Source: a virus. Taken from it: a stretch of DNA of 64,000 nucleotides. The position numbers and the translations under genes were made by a program. Location of the stretch: the IMG/VR virus record IMGVR_UViG_3300020438_003185, positions 1 through 64,000 of that record; one strand, given 5' to 3'. Of this stretch, positions 8,291 to 16,532 are shown in pieces. How positions within the stretch are numbered: the first letter of the stretch is position 1; the number at the start of each line of letters is the position of its first letter. Below the pieces are notes generated by a model. It searched no databases, was not told the DNA's origin, and saw only the letters and a program-made list of their open reading frames with translations.

Positions 8291-8969
8291 CATAGACAAA
8301 CTGATTAAATCAGAGCCAAACATAGATGATGTTGGTTATCTAAAAAACAAGATGACATATCAAGATGATATTAATAATAATATTGTTAAGATAGATTGGT
8401 TGAAAATTCTTGATGCTCCCCCTAAAAATAGTAATCCAAAGACTACTAGAGAACTACACGCTATTAGTAAGGCTACTGTGAACAGAACTTCCAAAGAAGT
8501 AGATTTAGTCATAAGGGTAGACAGAGATCCAGTGGCTTTATTTGTTGATTTTTTGGAAAAGAAAAATTTGAAATTCCCAAAGAGTAAATTTTATACATTT
8601 TATGATTTCCTTGAGCCTTATATATATGGATTGAAATATCACTTTAATAGGGCTAGGCCAGAACAACTTGCCCACTATCATAATATAAACTTAAAAATTC
8701 TTTATACAGACAGTCATCACACGCCGTCTTATCCTAGCGGTCACGCTATGTACGCTGAACTGGCAGCTAATATATTATCTGACGAATATCCAGAATACAA
8801 ATCTAATTTTTTTGAAATAGCAAAATTTTGTGGATTGGCTAGAGTTCTACAGGGAGTACACTTTCCATCAGATAACGAAGCTAGCGTTAAAGCGGTTAGT
8901 GTATTATATCCTTTAATAAAGAAAGGTATAGAAAATGTCAAAACCAGTAAAGAGTTTCCCTTTAAGTAA
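8274..8969 (+). CDS. Soluble PAP2/acid phosphatase-like protein
   Basis: A 231-aa protein with all three PAP2 motifs: KYHFNRARP (K-x6-RP, about 121-130), YPSGHA (PSGH near 153-157, with the catalytic His) and ARVLQGVHFPSD (R-x5-GVH-x3-D near 188-199). No membrane helices are apparent, so it resembles soluble class A acid phosphatases. Phages often carry such genes; roles proposed elsewhere include phosphate scavenging and nucleotide or sugar-phosphate dephosphorylation. Here it could also serve the glycan genes. Upstream and downstream genes overlap it. Confidence 0.85.
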   Translation: MSIISNIDKLIKSEPNIDDVGYLKNKMTYQDDINNNIVKIDWLKILDAPPKNSNPKTTRELHAISKATVNRTSKEVDLVIRVDRDPVALFVDFLEKKNLKFPKSKFYTFYDFLEPYIYGLKYHFNRARPEQLAHYHNINLKILYTDSHHTPSYPSGHAMYAELAANILSDEYPEYKSNFFEIAKFCGLARVLQGVHFPSDNEASVKAVSVLYPLIKKGIENVKTSKEFPFK

Positions 8970-9033
8970 TGTTCCTTCACCAAAAGAGCCAGTAAAAAGA
9001 CCATTACCACCATTGCAAAAACCTAAAAATTAA
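8935..9033 (+). CDS. 32-aa proline/lysine-rich peptide
   Basis: A short open frame reads MSKPVKSFPLSNVPSPKEPV, then KRPLPPLQKPKN. GAAAGG lies 8 bases before the ATG, a good ribosome site, and the gene overlaps the end of the PAP2 gene by 35 bases before a short non-coding gap. Proline- and lysine-rich peptides of this kind are usually unstructured. I recognise no homologue. Support is the Shine-Dalgarno sequence and the packed context only. Confidence 0.35.
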   Translation: MSKPVKSFPLSNVPSPKEPVKRPLPPLQKPKN

Positions 9034-9035
9034 CT

Positions 9036-9083
9036 TTGTGAAATATTGAACAGGATGGTACAATCCTATAGGATAGATTGTAC
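9036..9083 (+). promoter_or_regulatory. Possible promoter with overlapping palindromic operator
   Basis: In the 71-base gap before the polymerase operon, TTGTGA (9036-9041) and TACAAT (9059-9064) are spaced by 17 bases, like a sigma-70 promoter. A perfect inverted repeat, GTACAATC / GATTGTAC with a 10-base loop, spans 9058-9083 and overlaps the -10 element. Inside it ATCCTATAGGAT (9063-9074) is itself palindromic. This could be an operator for a dimeric repressor or an RNA stem-loop. No candidate regulator is seen in the window. Confidence 0.4.
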
Positions 9084-9104
9084 ATTGACTTAGGAGATAG
9101 CTAA

Positions 9105-10670
9105 TTGAATTGGTTTCCATTGAAGAACTTTACGCATTATAGTTTATTAAAAGGCTTTTCCAAGCCACATGAATTAGCGAAGATGTGTGCTGATAAAGAC
9201 TACCCAGCTTGTGGTATTACAGATTACAAGTCTATATCTGGAGCGGTGTCTTTTCATCAAGCCTGTAAAAAAGTTGGAATCAAACCTATCATTGGCTGTT
9301 CATTTGATAGCACAACTGTATATGCCAAAAACAAAGATGGTTGGCACGATCTAATTCAGATGGTATCTATGACAGACGAAAATGGTAATATGCCTAAAGA
9401 CATAGCCAAGGATATAATTAGTAGAAATAACTTGGTTGCATTACAGAAGTCGAAAGATAATATCAAGCCTGCGTATTACGTAAAGAAAGAGCAGTCTGTT
9501 TTACATAGGGTATTATTATGCTCTGCCCTAAAAACTACTTTGCCTAAAATCAATACTAAAATTAGAAACAATAAGTTAGAGCCAGAAATTTTAGAATATT
9601 TTCAGAAAGATGACAAGTGTGTGATAGAAGGTAAAGTTACTAAAGAATTAGAGTATATATATAATTCGTGTGAAGAGTACGACATACTTAACCCTCCTAT
9701 GCTTCCAAACTTTGTATGTCCCAACGGAATGTCTCAAGAAGATTATTTAACACATATGGCAAGAACTGGTTATACAGAATTACTTAAGCCAAAAGTAGGA
9801 AAAGATAAAGACAAGCAGAAAATATACGGAGACAGGTTTCACAAAGAATTAGAAGTTATTAGAAATGCAGATCTATTTGGATACTTTTTAATTGTACAGG
9901 ATATAATTAGACACATAGAAAAGGATATGGGATGTTTAGCTGGTCCGGGCAGAGGTTCTGCTGCTGGATGTTTAATATCATATCTAGTAGGTATTACCAA
10001 GATAGATCCAGTAGAACACGATTTATTGTTTGAAAGATTTTATAATGCAGGACGCAATACTGGAGGTAATGTTTCTCTGCCAGATATAGACATGGATGTT
10101 CCGGGCAAGAGACGGGATGATGTTATAGATTATTTAAAAGACACATATGGACATGAGCATGTCAGTCAAATGATTACATTTGGAAGACTACAGGGGCGTA
10201 GCGCAATAAAAGAAGTTCTTAGAATAAATGAGGCTTGTTCTTTTAGTGAGATGAATGCTATAACAAAGAGTATACCTAACGAGGCAGACGTTTCCGATCA
10301 GCTTGCAGAAATGGACGATGAAGACAGGTCTATCATAAGATGGTCTTTGATTAATAGGGCAGATGATTTAAGAGATTTCTGCTATATAACAGATGATGGA
10401 AAACTTGAAGGTGATTATGCAGAATATTTTCAGCAAGCTATTGACATGGAGGGTACATTTAAGACTCAAGGTAAACATGCTGCTGGCGTAGTCATATCTA
10501 AAGACAAGTTAAAAGATGTCTGCCCCATGATACAACAGAAAGGTTCTACAGAAAAAATAGCAGGATTAGAAATGTCTGATCTAGAAGCACTAGGTCATGT
10601 AAAATTTGACGTTCTAGGAATTAATCTTCTAGATAAACTTATGAAAATAAAGGAACTAAAAAATGGCTAA
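9105..10670 (+). CDS. dnaE: DNA polymerase III alpha, N-terminal half (PHP + palm)
   Basis: A 521-aa protein corresponding to the first half of bacterial DnaE. Start is TTG at 9105 with AGGAGA 8 bases upstream. Residues about 10-70 form a PHP domain (YSLLKGFSKPHELAKM, GITDYKSISGAVSF, KPIIGC), but the HxH metal motif is missing and TDH is TDY, so it is likely inactive. The palm follows: GPGRGSAAGCL near 280, SLPDIDMDVP with catalytic Asp 327 and 329, TQGKHAAGVV, and VKFDVLG with the third catalytic Asp near 502. The gene stops just after this motif, where bacterial DnaE would continue into the fingers. It overlaps the exonuclease gene by 8 bases, and the missing half is encoded at 11333-12898. 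Confidence 0.93.
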   Translation: MNWFPLKNFTHYSLLKGFSKPHELAKMCADKDYPACGITDYKSISGAVSFHQACKKVGIKPIIGCSFDSTTVYAKNKDGWHDLIQMVSMTDENGNMPKDIAKDIISRNNLVALQKSKDNIKPAYYVKKEQSVLHRVLLCSALKTTLPKINTKIRNNKLEPEILEYFQKDDKCVIEGKVTKELEYIYNSCEEYDILNPPMLPNFVCPNGMSQEDYLTHMARTGYTELLKPKVGKDKDKQKIYGDRFHKELEVIRNADLFGYFLIVQDIIRHIEKDMGCLAGPGRGSAAGCLISYLVGITKIDPVEHDLLFERFYNAGRNTGGNVSLPDIDMDVPGKRRDDVIDYLKDTYGHEHVSQMITFGRLQGRSAIKEVLRINEACSFSEMNAITKSIPNEADVSDQLAEMDDEDRSIIRWSLINRADDLRDFCYITDDGKLEGDYAEYFQQAIDMEGTFKTQGKHAAGVVISKDKLKDVCPMIQQKGSTEKIAGLEMSDLEALGHVKFDVLGINLLDKLMKIKELKNG

Positions 10671-11343
10671 TAGAGACTATATTGTATTTGACTTTGAAAC
10701 TGGGAGTAGAAATCCTAATAAAACCCAACCTACACAAATTGCAGCAATTGCGCTAGACGGTCGTAACCTAGCTATGAAGGGGTCTTTCAACAGCGAGATT
10801 AAACCTATACTAGATGACGACAAAGCTATAGCCGCTGGACTAGATCCAATTGAAGATGGAGCTTTAAAAGTAACTGGTAAAAATAGAAAAGACTTAGCCA
10901 AAGCTCCAGCTCTAAAATCTGTATGGAAAAAGTTTTGTTCTTTTGTAGATCAATATAATTGGAAAAAAGATCCATTCTTTAATCCTATACCAGTAGGGTT
11001 TAACATCATTGGTTTTGACATGATTATTATTAATCGTTTGTGTAAAGAATATGGACCTTTTGACGATGGTAGGCAACAGCAAAAGATCTTTAGTAAGATT
11101 CATAAATGTGATGTCATGGACAATATGCACATGTGGACAGAGGGTGATCCTAGCATTAGATCAATTAGTATGGACACTCTACGTGAACGTATGGGATTGT
11201 CTACAGAAAATGCACATGATGCGCTGCAAGATGTTAAGGATACAGCTAATATATTCATAAAGCTATTGAAGACTCATAGAGCAGTATATCAAAACATTGA
11301 ACTGGACAAGGCGTTTGCAAACGGAAATTTGTATGTCAAATGA
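10663..11343 (+). CDS. dnaQ: DnaQ-like DEDDh 3'-5' exonuclease
   Basis: A 226-aa exonuclease. ExoI is VFDFETGS (Asp10, Glu12), ExoII is GFNIIGFDM (Asp near 119), and ExoIII is HDALQDV (His 185, Asp 190), which makes it the DEDDh type used for polymerase proofreading. ITMDTL-like (SISMDTLRERMG) and ENAHDALQD blocks match the epsilon family. The gene is wedged between the two polymerase halves, overlapping the first by 8 and the second by 11 bases. The three products are thus probably made together and assemble into one proofreading polymerase. There is no fusion to either half. Confidence 0.9.
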   Translation: MANRDYIVFDFETGSRNPNKTQPTQIAAIALDGRNLAMKGSFNSEIKPILDDDKAIAAGLDPIEDGALKVTGKNRKDLAKAPALKSVWKKFCSFVDQYNWKKDPFFNPIPVGFNIIGFDMIIINRLCKEYGPFDDGRQQQKIFSKIHKCDVMDNMHMWTEGDPSIRSISMDTLRERMGLSTENAHDALQDVKDTANIFIKLLKTHRAVYQNIELDKAFANGNLYVK

Positions 11344-12898
11344 ATATGACGATAAAGAAACTTGGAAGCTATTTGAAGAAGGTAAAACCAAGGGTGTCTT
11401 CCAGCTAGAAAGCAACCTTGGTAAGTCTTGGTCAAAAAAACTTTCTCCTCATAATATTGAAGAGTTGTCTGCACTCATCGCTATTATTAGACCGGGATGC
11501 TTAAAAGCTTTGGTAGATGGTAAATCTATGACCCAGCACTTTATTGACAGAAAGCACGGAAGAGAAGAGGTTACATACCTGCATGAATCTTTAGAAGAGA
11601 TTTTACTGCCCACATACGGAGTACTCGTATACCAAGAACAGTCTATGCGTATTGCACAAAAGGTGGCAGGATTTAACCTACAGGAAGCAGATGAGCTACG
11701 TAAAGCAATTGGCAAGAAAAAAGCGGACTTGATGGCTAAGGTTAAGACTAATTTTATCAAAGGTGTTAAAAAGGTAGGAATGGTTGATAAAGAAACAGGA
11801 GAAGAAATATTTAGTTGGATTGAAAAATCTTCTAGATATGCATTTAATAAGTCACATAGTATATCATATGCTGTATGTTCTTATTGGAGCGCTTACCAAA
11901 AGGCTCATAATACTAAAGAATTTTTCTTATCTTATCTATATTATGCTAACGAAAAACAAGATCCCCACCAAGAAATATACGAATTAATTTCTGAAGCCAA
12001 GCTATTCGATATAGAACCAAGAACACCAAGCGTTGCAAACTTTGACGTAAAGTTTAATATAAAGAAAAACAAGGTGTACTTTGGTATTAAAGATATCAAA
12101 TCTCTCACTGGTAAAACAGGGGACAAAGTGATAGATGCTATATCAGAAGCGGAAACTGAACTAAAGAAAAAGATAAATAAGTTTAATTGGATTGAAATAT
12201 TATTATTTTTCGCACCAAAGATGAGTTCTACCGCCTTCAAAGCTTTAGCATCTATAGGATTCTTTAGAGATTTTAACGGTAAGGTTTCTAGGAATAAAGC
12301 AATATATGATTATGATATATATAGGACGCTGACTAAGGCAGAGCAAAGCTGGATACAAAAAAAATATGAATCTAAAAAGTGGACAGACTTTATTGACTGC
12401 CTAAAAGATCTCTCGCCTACAAAAAAGAATGGCGGCGGTACAAGCAGGGTAGAAAGGCAGCAAATTGTTGAAAATGAAATACAACTCTTGGCAAACCCAC
12501 CGTATGATTTAAATGATGATCCATCTTGGATTATAGATCAAGAGACTAGGTATTTGGGATGTCCTATAACAATGTCCAAGATAGATACAGCTGATAAGTC
12601 CTCTGCCAATACTACATGTAAAGATATAGTCAATGGCAAGAACGGTAAAGGCATATGCGTGGTAGCAAATATACAACGCATGGCAGATTACACAATCAAA
12701 AAGGGCGACTCAAAGGGACAGGCCATGTCTTTTCTGACAATAGAAGATGACACATGTGTGCTAGACAGTGTGGTTATATTCCCCAAGGTTAAGCAAAAAT
12801 ACAAGTATGTATTATACGAAGGAAATAATCTTATGTTTTGCGGATCTGTAGGTAAAAAAGACTCTTCTTTGATTGTAGATAAAGTTCATGAAATTTAA
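11333..12898 (+). CDS. dnaE: DNA polymerase III alpha, C-terminal half (fingers to OB)
   Basis: A 521-aa protein beginning at ATG 11333 (MSNEYDDKETW), with GGAAA upstream and overlapping the exonuclease gene; an in-frame TTG at 11297 is less likely. It matches DnaE from the fingers on: WKLFEEGKTKGVFQLES (residues 11-27), LSALIAIIRPG, LPTYGVLVYQEQSMRIAQ, FNLQEADELRKAIGKKK, and SYRYAFNKSHS-like (SSRYAFNKSHSISYAVCSYW). A helix-hairpin-helix/beta-binding region and a C-terminal OB fold (AMSFLTIEDDTCVLDSVVIF) follow. All three catalytic aspartates are on the other gene, so this half cannot polymerise alone. Together the halves make 1042 aa, close to a full DnaE (about 1160). Confidence 0.92.
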   Translation: MSNEYDDKETWKLFEEGKTKGVFQLESNLGKSWSKKLSPHNIEELSALIAIIRPGCLKALVDGKSMTQHFIDRKHGREEVTYLHESLEEILLPTYGVLVYQEQSMRIAQKVAGFNLQEADELRKAIGKKKADLMAKVKTNFIKGVKKVGMVDKETGEEIFSWIEKSSRYAFNKSHSISYAVCSYWSAYQKAHNTKEFFLSYLYYANEKQDPHQEIYELISEAKLFDIEPRTPSVANFDVKFNIKKNKVYFGIKDIKSLTGKTGDKVIDAISEAETELKKKINKFNWIEILLFFAPKMSSTAFKALASIGFFRDFNGKVSRNKAIYDYDIYRTLTKAEQSWIQKKYESKKWTDFIDCLKDLSPTKKNGGGTSRVERQQIVENEIQLLANPPYDLNDDPSWIIDQETRYLGCPITMSKIDTADKSSANTTCKDIVNGKNGKGICVVANIQRMADYTIKKGDSKGQAMSFLTIEDDTCVLDSVVIFPKVKQKYKYVLYEGNNLMFCGSVGKKDSSLIVDKVHEI

Positions 12899-12899
12899 G

Positions 12900-12928
12900 T
12901 TGTTGTTTATAGTTGTACAAGCTAATAT
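12900..12928 (+). promoter_or_regulatory. Weak candidate promoter before ssb
   Basis: TTGTTG (12900-12905) and TAATAT (12923-12928) are separated by 17 bases in the 48-base gap upstream of ssb, and a TTGTACAA palindrome (12913-12920) lies between them. The same TTGTAC core occurs in the inverted repeat before the polymerase operon. Matches to consensus are only 3/6 and 4/6, so this is a tentative call. The ssb ribosome site is GATAGGAG. Confidence 0.25.
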
Positions 12929-12946
12929 ACTAAGATAGGAGAAAAT

Positions 12947-13252
12947 ATGAATAATTGTTGTTTTACAGGATACTTTACAGAAAACCCACAGACCTCTGTG
13001 GTAGACAATGTAGTATTAGCAGAGTTCGTTATAGTTACTTATAGCTATAGAAAAACAAAAAGTACTGGGGAAAAAAGTAAAATGCCAACGTACTTACACT
13101 GTGAAGCATGGCACACGGGTGCAGAAACGCTAGAAAGATTTGCTACAAAAGGCACGAAGATAACATTTAATGCTACTGCTAAAAATATATCAAGAGACGA
13201 CGAGAGTATAGTATTTAGAATAAACGAATTCGATTTGTGCATGGAGGAATAG
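12947..13252 (+). CDS. ssb: Single-stranded DNA-binding protein
   Basis: A 101-aa minimal OB-fold SSB. It starts with NNCCFTGYFTENP, has FVIVTYSYRKTKS, and the LHCEAWHTGAETLERFATKG segment that matches the conserved F.C.AWG..AE...... KG core of the SSB family. It lacks the acidic C-terminal tail used by bacterial SSB to recruit partners, ending right after FRINEFDLCMEE. It would coat single-stranded DNA at the phage fork. Ribosome site GATAGGAG lies upstream, and the gene ends 1 base before the first glycosyltransferase. Confidence 0.85.
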   Translation: MNNCCFTGYFTENPQTSVVDNVVLAEFVIVTYSYRKTKSTGEKSKMPTYLHCEAWHTGAETLERFATKGTKITFNATAKNISRDDESIVFRINEFDLCMEE

Positions 13253-13253
13253 G

Positions 13254-14909
13254 ATGAGAAAAAAAAGAATATTGTTTTGTAGTGAAGCAACTTTTTTAAA
13301 TACAGGTTACGCCACGTATACAAGAGAAATACTAAACTATTTAAGTAGCACAAACAAGTATGAAATAGCAGAACTGGCAGCTTATGGTCAACCAGATGAC
13401 CCTAGAATATCAACAATACCTTGGAAATTTTATCCAGCAGCACTGCCAAAAAATTCTAGTCAGGAGCAACAACGAGCATTTGCTTCTAAAGCTACAAATC
13501 AATTTGGAGAATATGTATTTGAAAGCGTTTGCTTAGACTTTATGCCAGATATAGTTTGTGACATTAGAGATTTCTGGATGATGGATTTTATTGATAGATC
13601 TCCCTATAGAAAATTCTTTAATTGGTGCATCATGCCAACCGTTGACGCAGAGCCTCAAGCTAGGCAGTGGATAGCTACTTATGAAACAGCGGATGCTTGT
13701 CTTAGTTATTCTAATTGGTCTGGAGATTTACTTCAGAAACAGTCTGGTAACAAAATTAATTACATCGGCTCTGCTCCTCCCTCTGCACATCCAGCGTATC
13801 GACCTGCTGATAATATTGATGAAATTAAAAATAGCATTGGCATAGATAAAAATTGGAAGATTGTTGGAACGGTTATGAGAAATCAACGTAGAAAATTATA
13901 TCCAGATTTGTTTGAAGCATTTAAATTACTTTTAGAAAAAACTAAAGATCCTGACCTTAAATTATATTGTCACACCAGTTATCCAGACATGGGTTGGGAT
14001 GTACCTGAATTGTTACAACAATATAAGTTGTCTTCTAAAGTATTATTTACATACGTCTGCACTGAAACCAACATGCCCTTTGCTTCTTTGTTTAAGGGGG
14101 CAAAAGCAGAATCTCCATACACTAAAAAACTTACAGGAGTTATGGCAAATGTAAAACAAGGTTTAACTTACGAGCAGTTGTCTGATATAATTAATACTTT
14201 TGATGTATACGTTCAATATGCAAACTCAGAGGGGTTTGGTCTGCCACAGGTAGAAGCTGCTGCCTGTGCAGTTCCAGTGATGAGCGTGGATTATTCTGCA
14301 ATGTCAAGCGTTATAAGACAACTGGGAGGCACTCCACTTCCTGTCAAAACGTTCTATAAAGAATTAGAAACTGGATGTCTTAGAGCAGTTCCAGACAATG
14401 ATGCTACAGCAAGTTTGCTTCAAGAATTTTTTAAGATACCTAAAACAATGAGAAATAAAAAAGGTTTTGAATGTAGAAATAATTTTTTAAAACATTTTCA
14501 GTGGGATAAAAGTGGCGCTGAATGGGAAAAATATTTTGATAGCGTAGAGTTAAGGGATGTGTCAGAAACTTGGAAGTCTCCACCCGACATACAGCAATCA
14601 GCACCTAAACCCGATAAGACTCCTGAAGTATCTTATCAAGAGATAGCATATTTTTTAATAAATCAAGTGTTAAAACTACCAGAAAAATGCAATGAATATA
14701 TGTTTTCTAGAACAATAAGAGATCTCATGTATGGTAATGTTACAAATATGACAGGGGGTATGTATATGAACGAGTGCGCTACAGCGTTTGAAAACACGCC
14801 TCATAGATATCCTTTTAATTTTGATATAGCTTATCAAAAGATGAAAGACATAAGAGACAATATAAATCAATGGGAACAACGTAGAATGGAGGTTATGAGT
14901 AACAGATGA
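13254..14909 (+). CDS. GT4-type (GT-B fold) glycosyltransferase
   Basis: A 551-aa protein. The N-terminal Rossmann domain begins RKKRILFCSEATFLNTGYATYTREI, matching GT4 enzymes with a G-x-x-x-Y acceptor loop. The C-terminal donor domain has GTVMRNQRRKLYPDLFEAF and the E-x7-E motif NSEGFGLPQVEAAACAVP (Glu near 326 and 334), which binds the sugar-nucleotide. Residues from about 435 on are an extra tail (SPPDIQQSAPKPDKTPEV linker plus a helical domain) not needed for catalysis. First gene of a roughly 7-kb run of sugar-related genes. The stop overlaps the next start (ATGA). Confidence 0.85.
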   Translation: MRKKRILFCSEATFLNTGYATYTREILNYLSSTNKYEIAELAAYGQPDDPRISTIPWKFYPAALPKNSSQEQQRAFASKATNQFGEYVFESVCLDFMPDIVCDIRDFWMMDFIDRSPYRKFFNWCIMPTVDAEPQARQWIATYETADACLSYSNWSGDLLQKQSGNKINYIGSAPPSAHPAYRPADNIDEIKNSIGIDKNWKIVGTVMRNQRRKLYPDLFEAFKLLLEKTKDPDLKLYCHTSYPDMGWDVPELLQQYKLSSKVLFTYVCTETNMPFASLFKGAKAESPYTKKLTGVMANVKQGLTYEQLSDIINTFDVYVQYANSEGFGLPQVEAAACAVPVMSVDYSAMSSVIRQLGGTPLPVKTFYKELETGCLRAVPDNDATASLLQEFFKIPKTMRNKKGFECRNNFLKHFQWDKSGAEWEKYFDSVELRDVSETWKSPPDIQQSAPKPDKTPEVSYQEIAYFLINQVLKLPEKCNEYMFSRTIRDLMYGNVTNMTGGMYMNECATAFENTPHRYPFNFDIAYQKMKDIRDNINQWEQRRMEVMSNR

Positions 14910-16015
14910 AAATTCTTTATATAGCTCATTTTAGTGAAAATTCTAACTGGTCGGTATCTGCAATTCACAAAGTTCTTGCTTTGGTAAATAACGGTTTTGA
15001 AGTAGTGTGTAGAAACGCAAGATTAAATGATGTATCACAAGTAGAATTGCCACCTCAAATACAAGATTGCTTAAAAAAAGATTTAAATAATATTGATGTG
15101 TGCATACAGCATGTGTTACCAACAATGATAGTAGGAAGCAAAAAATTCAAGAAAAATATTGCATGTGTACATTTAGACACAGAGATTAACCAAGATCACT
15201 GTTGGATACACAACCTAAGCATGGTCGATGAAGTGTGGGTTAACAACAAGGATAGCCTATCCAATCTGTTAGACCTGAATATAAATGCTAAGTATATTCC
15301 TAATTGTTTCCACATTGATACTTATAAAAATCAATATAAACTCCTAGACTTTGGAGATATGAATAATAAGTTTAAATTTTATACAGTGTCTTCCGTAGGC
15401 GAAAAAAACAATTTAAATTCTGTTATTAGGTCATATTTTAGCACTTTTGATGTATCGGATAACGTATGTTTTATTTTTAACATCTATGACCATTCTAATA
15501 ATGAGGACTCAATTAAAAATTATTTTTCAGACTACATAAAGAAAAATAAAGAAATTATGAGAATTGGTAACGATGCTTATTTTCCTCCAGTGTTTCTTAT
15601 TACGAGACCTTTGAATCCTATGGAATTACAGAGTTTGCACACGACTTGTGATTGTTACGTAGAGTTAAGTAAGAGTGTTGATTTCTCTACTCCAGCTTTC
15701 GAGGCGATGTGTTATGGAAAAACTCCTGTATGTAGCAATAATGGTAGCTACAAAGATTACATATCAGAAGATAAAAACTCTGGAACACTAATAAACGGTG
15801 TTAAGAATATATGTTTTGATCATAGTCCTCCTTCTCCGCATTTGTTTACTGGAAAAGAATTATGGTTTTCATCAGACGAGAAAGAATCTAAACAAGCAAT
15901 GGCTTGGTATTATGAAAATAGTAAGTCTATAGACAGGAACGTTGGAATACAAAACGCACAGAACTTTGACTACAAAGTAGTCGCTGAAAAGATGAAGGAA
16001 AGCTTTAATGAATAA
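14906..16015 (+). CDS. GT4-like glycosyltransferase, divergent
   Basis: A 369-aa protein opening MKILYIAHFSENSNWSVSAI, a GT-B N-terminal strand-loop. VDEVWVNNKDSLSNLLD and AKYIPNCFHIDTYK are typical of GT4 proteins, and the donor domain shows DFSTPAFEAMCYGKTPVCSN (a degenerate E-x7-E region with Glu near 268). The ending NAQNFDYKVVAEKMKESF matches the GT4 C-terminal helix. Donor and acceptor are unknown. It overlaps the upstream gene by 4 and the downstream gene by 8 bases. Confidence 0.78.
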   Translation: MKILYIAHFSENSNWSVSAIHKVLALVNNGFEVVCRNARLNDVSQVELPPQIQDCLKKDLNNIDVCIQHVLPTMIVGSKKFKKNIACVHLDTEINQDHCWIHNLSMVDEVWVNNKDSLSNLLDLNINAKYIPNCFHIDTYKNQYKLLDFGDMNNKFKFYTVSSVGEKNNLNSVIRSYFSTFDVSDNVCFIFNIYDHSNNEDSIKNYFSDYIKKNKEIMRIGNDAYFPPVFLITRPLNPMELQSLHTTCDCYVELSKSVDFSTPAFEAMCYGKTPVCSNNGSYKDYISEDKNSGTLINGVKNICFDHSPPSPHLFTGKELWFSSDEKESKQAMAWYYENSKSIDRNVGIQNAQNFDYKVVAEKMKESFNE

Positions 16016-16532
16016 AATAAAAAGTTGGATCGAAAAAAGCAACAGAAAAAAAAGCAAGTGCAACTGTATAATTTTTACAACAAACGAAGACTATGAAGTT
16101 AAGCTTGCTAAAACTGGACATAATTTCTACGCCTTTAGTTCAGAAGAGTTGAAATCTTGGGACGATGAAGAACACAAAAGGCCAGATAACTATTTTGTAT
16201 TGCCAAAAAACGAGATACCTATATGGTTAAATTTTGATGTTATTATAGTTCAACACAAGATAGGTCAATATAGTAAGGGTAAGCAAATATCAGACTTGTT
16301 AAAGATACCCATGATTGTTGTAGAACATTCAATGCCTAGAGTGATTAGCAAAATGGAGCAACAGATAGACCAGCTAAAATCTATGCGAGGACATTTAAAT
16401 ATATTTACTAGCTCAGAATCCGCAGATGCTTGGGGGATAGAAGATAGCTATGTAATTAACAGCGATCCCGAAGAAGACTTTATCACACAATGGACAGTAT
16501 TATTGGAACAATTTTATGAAAGGTTAACATGA
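16008..16532 (+). CDS. GT-B-like N-terminal domain protein
   Basis: A 174-aa protein with a basic start and a single Rossmann-like domain: CNCIIFTTNEDYEVKLAKTG, FDVIIVQHKIGQYSKGKQIS, LKIPMIVVEHSMPR. The IPMIVVEHSMP segment resembles the acceptor domain of GT-B glycosyltransferases, but there is no donor domain. It may be a subunit that pairs with a neighbouring GT, or a truncated gene maintained for another role. Assignment rests on fold-like patterns only. Confidence 0.55.
   Translation: MNKIKSWIEKSNRKKSKCNCIIFTTNEDYEVKLAKTGHNFYAFSSEELKSWDDEEHKRPDNYFVLPKNEIPIWLNFDVIIVQHKIGQYSKGKQISDLLKIPMIVVEHSMPRVISKMEQQIDQLKSMRGHLNIFTSSESADAWGIEDSYVINSDPEEDFITQWTVLLEQFYERLT

Noticed and set aside
10600-11400. 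Intein or split intein at the polymerase junction
   Set aside because: No Cys/Ser splicing start, no HN-Cys/Ser end and no Hint-like blocks; a separate full exonuclease gene occupies the space.
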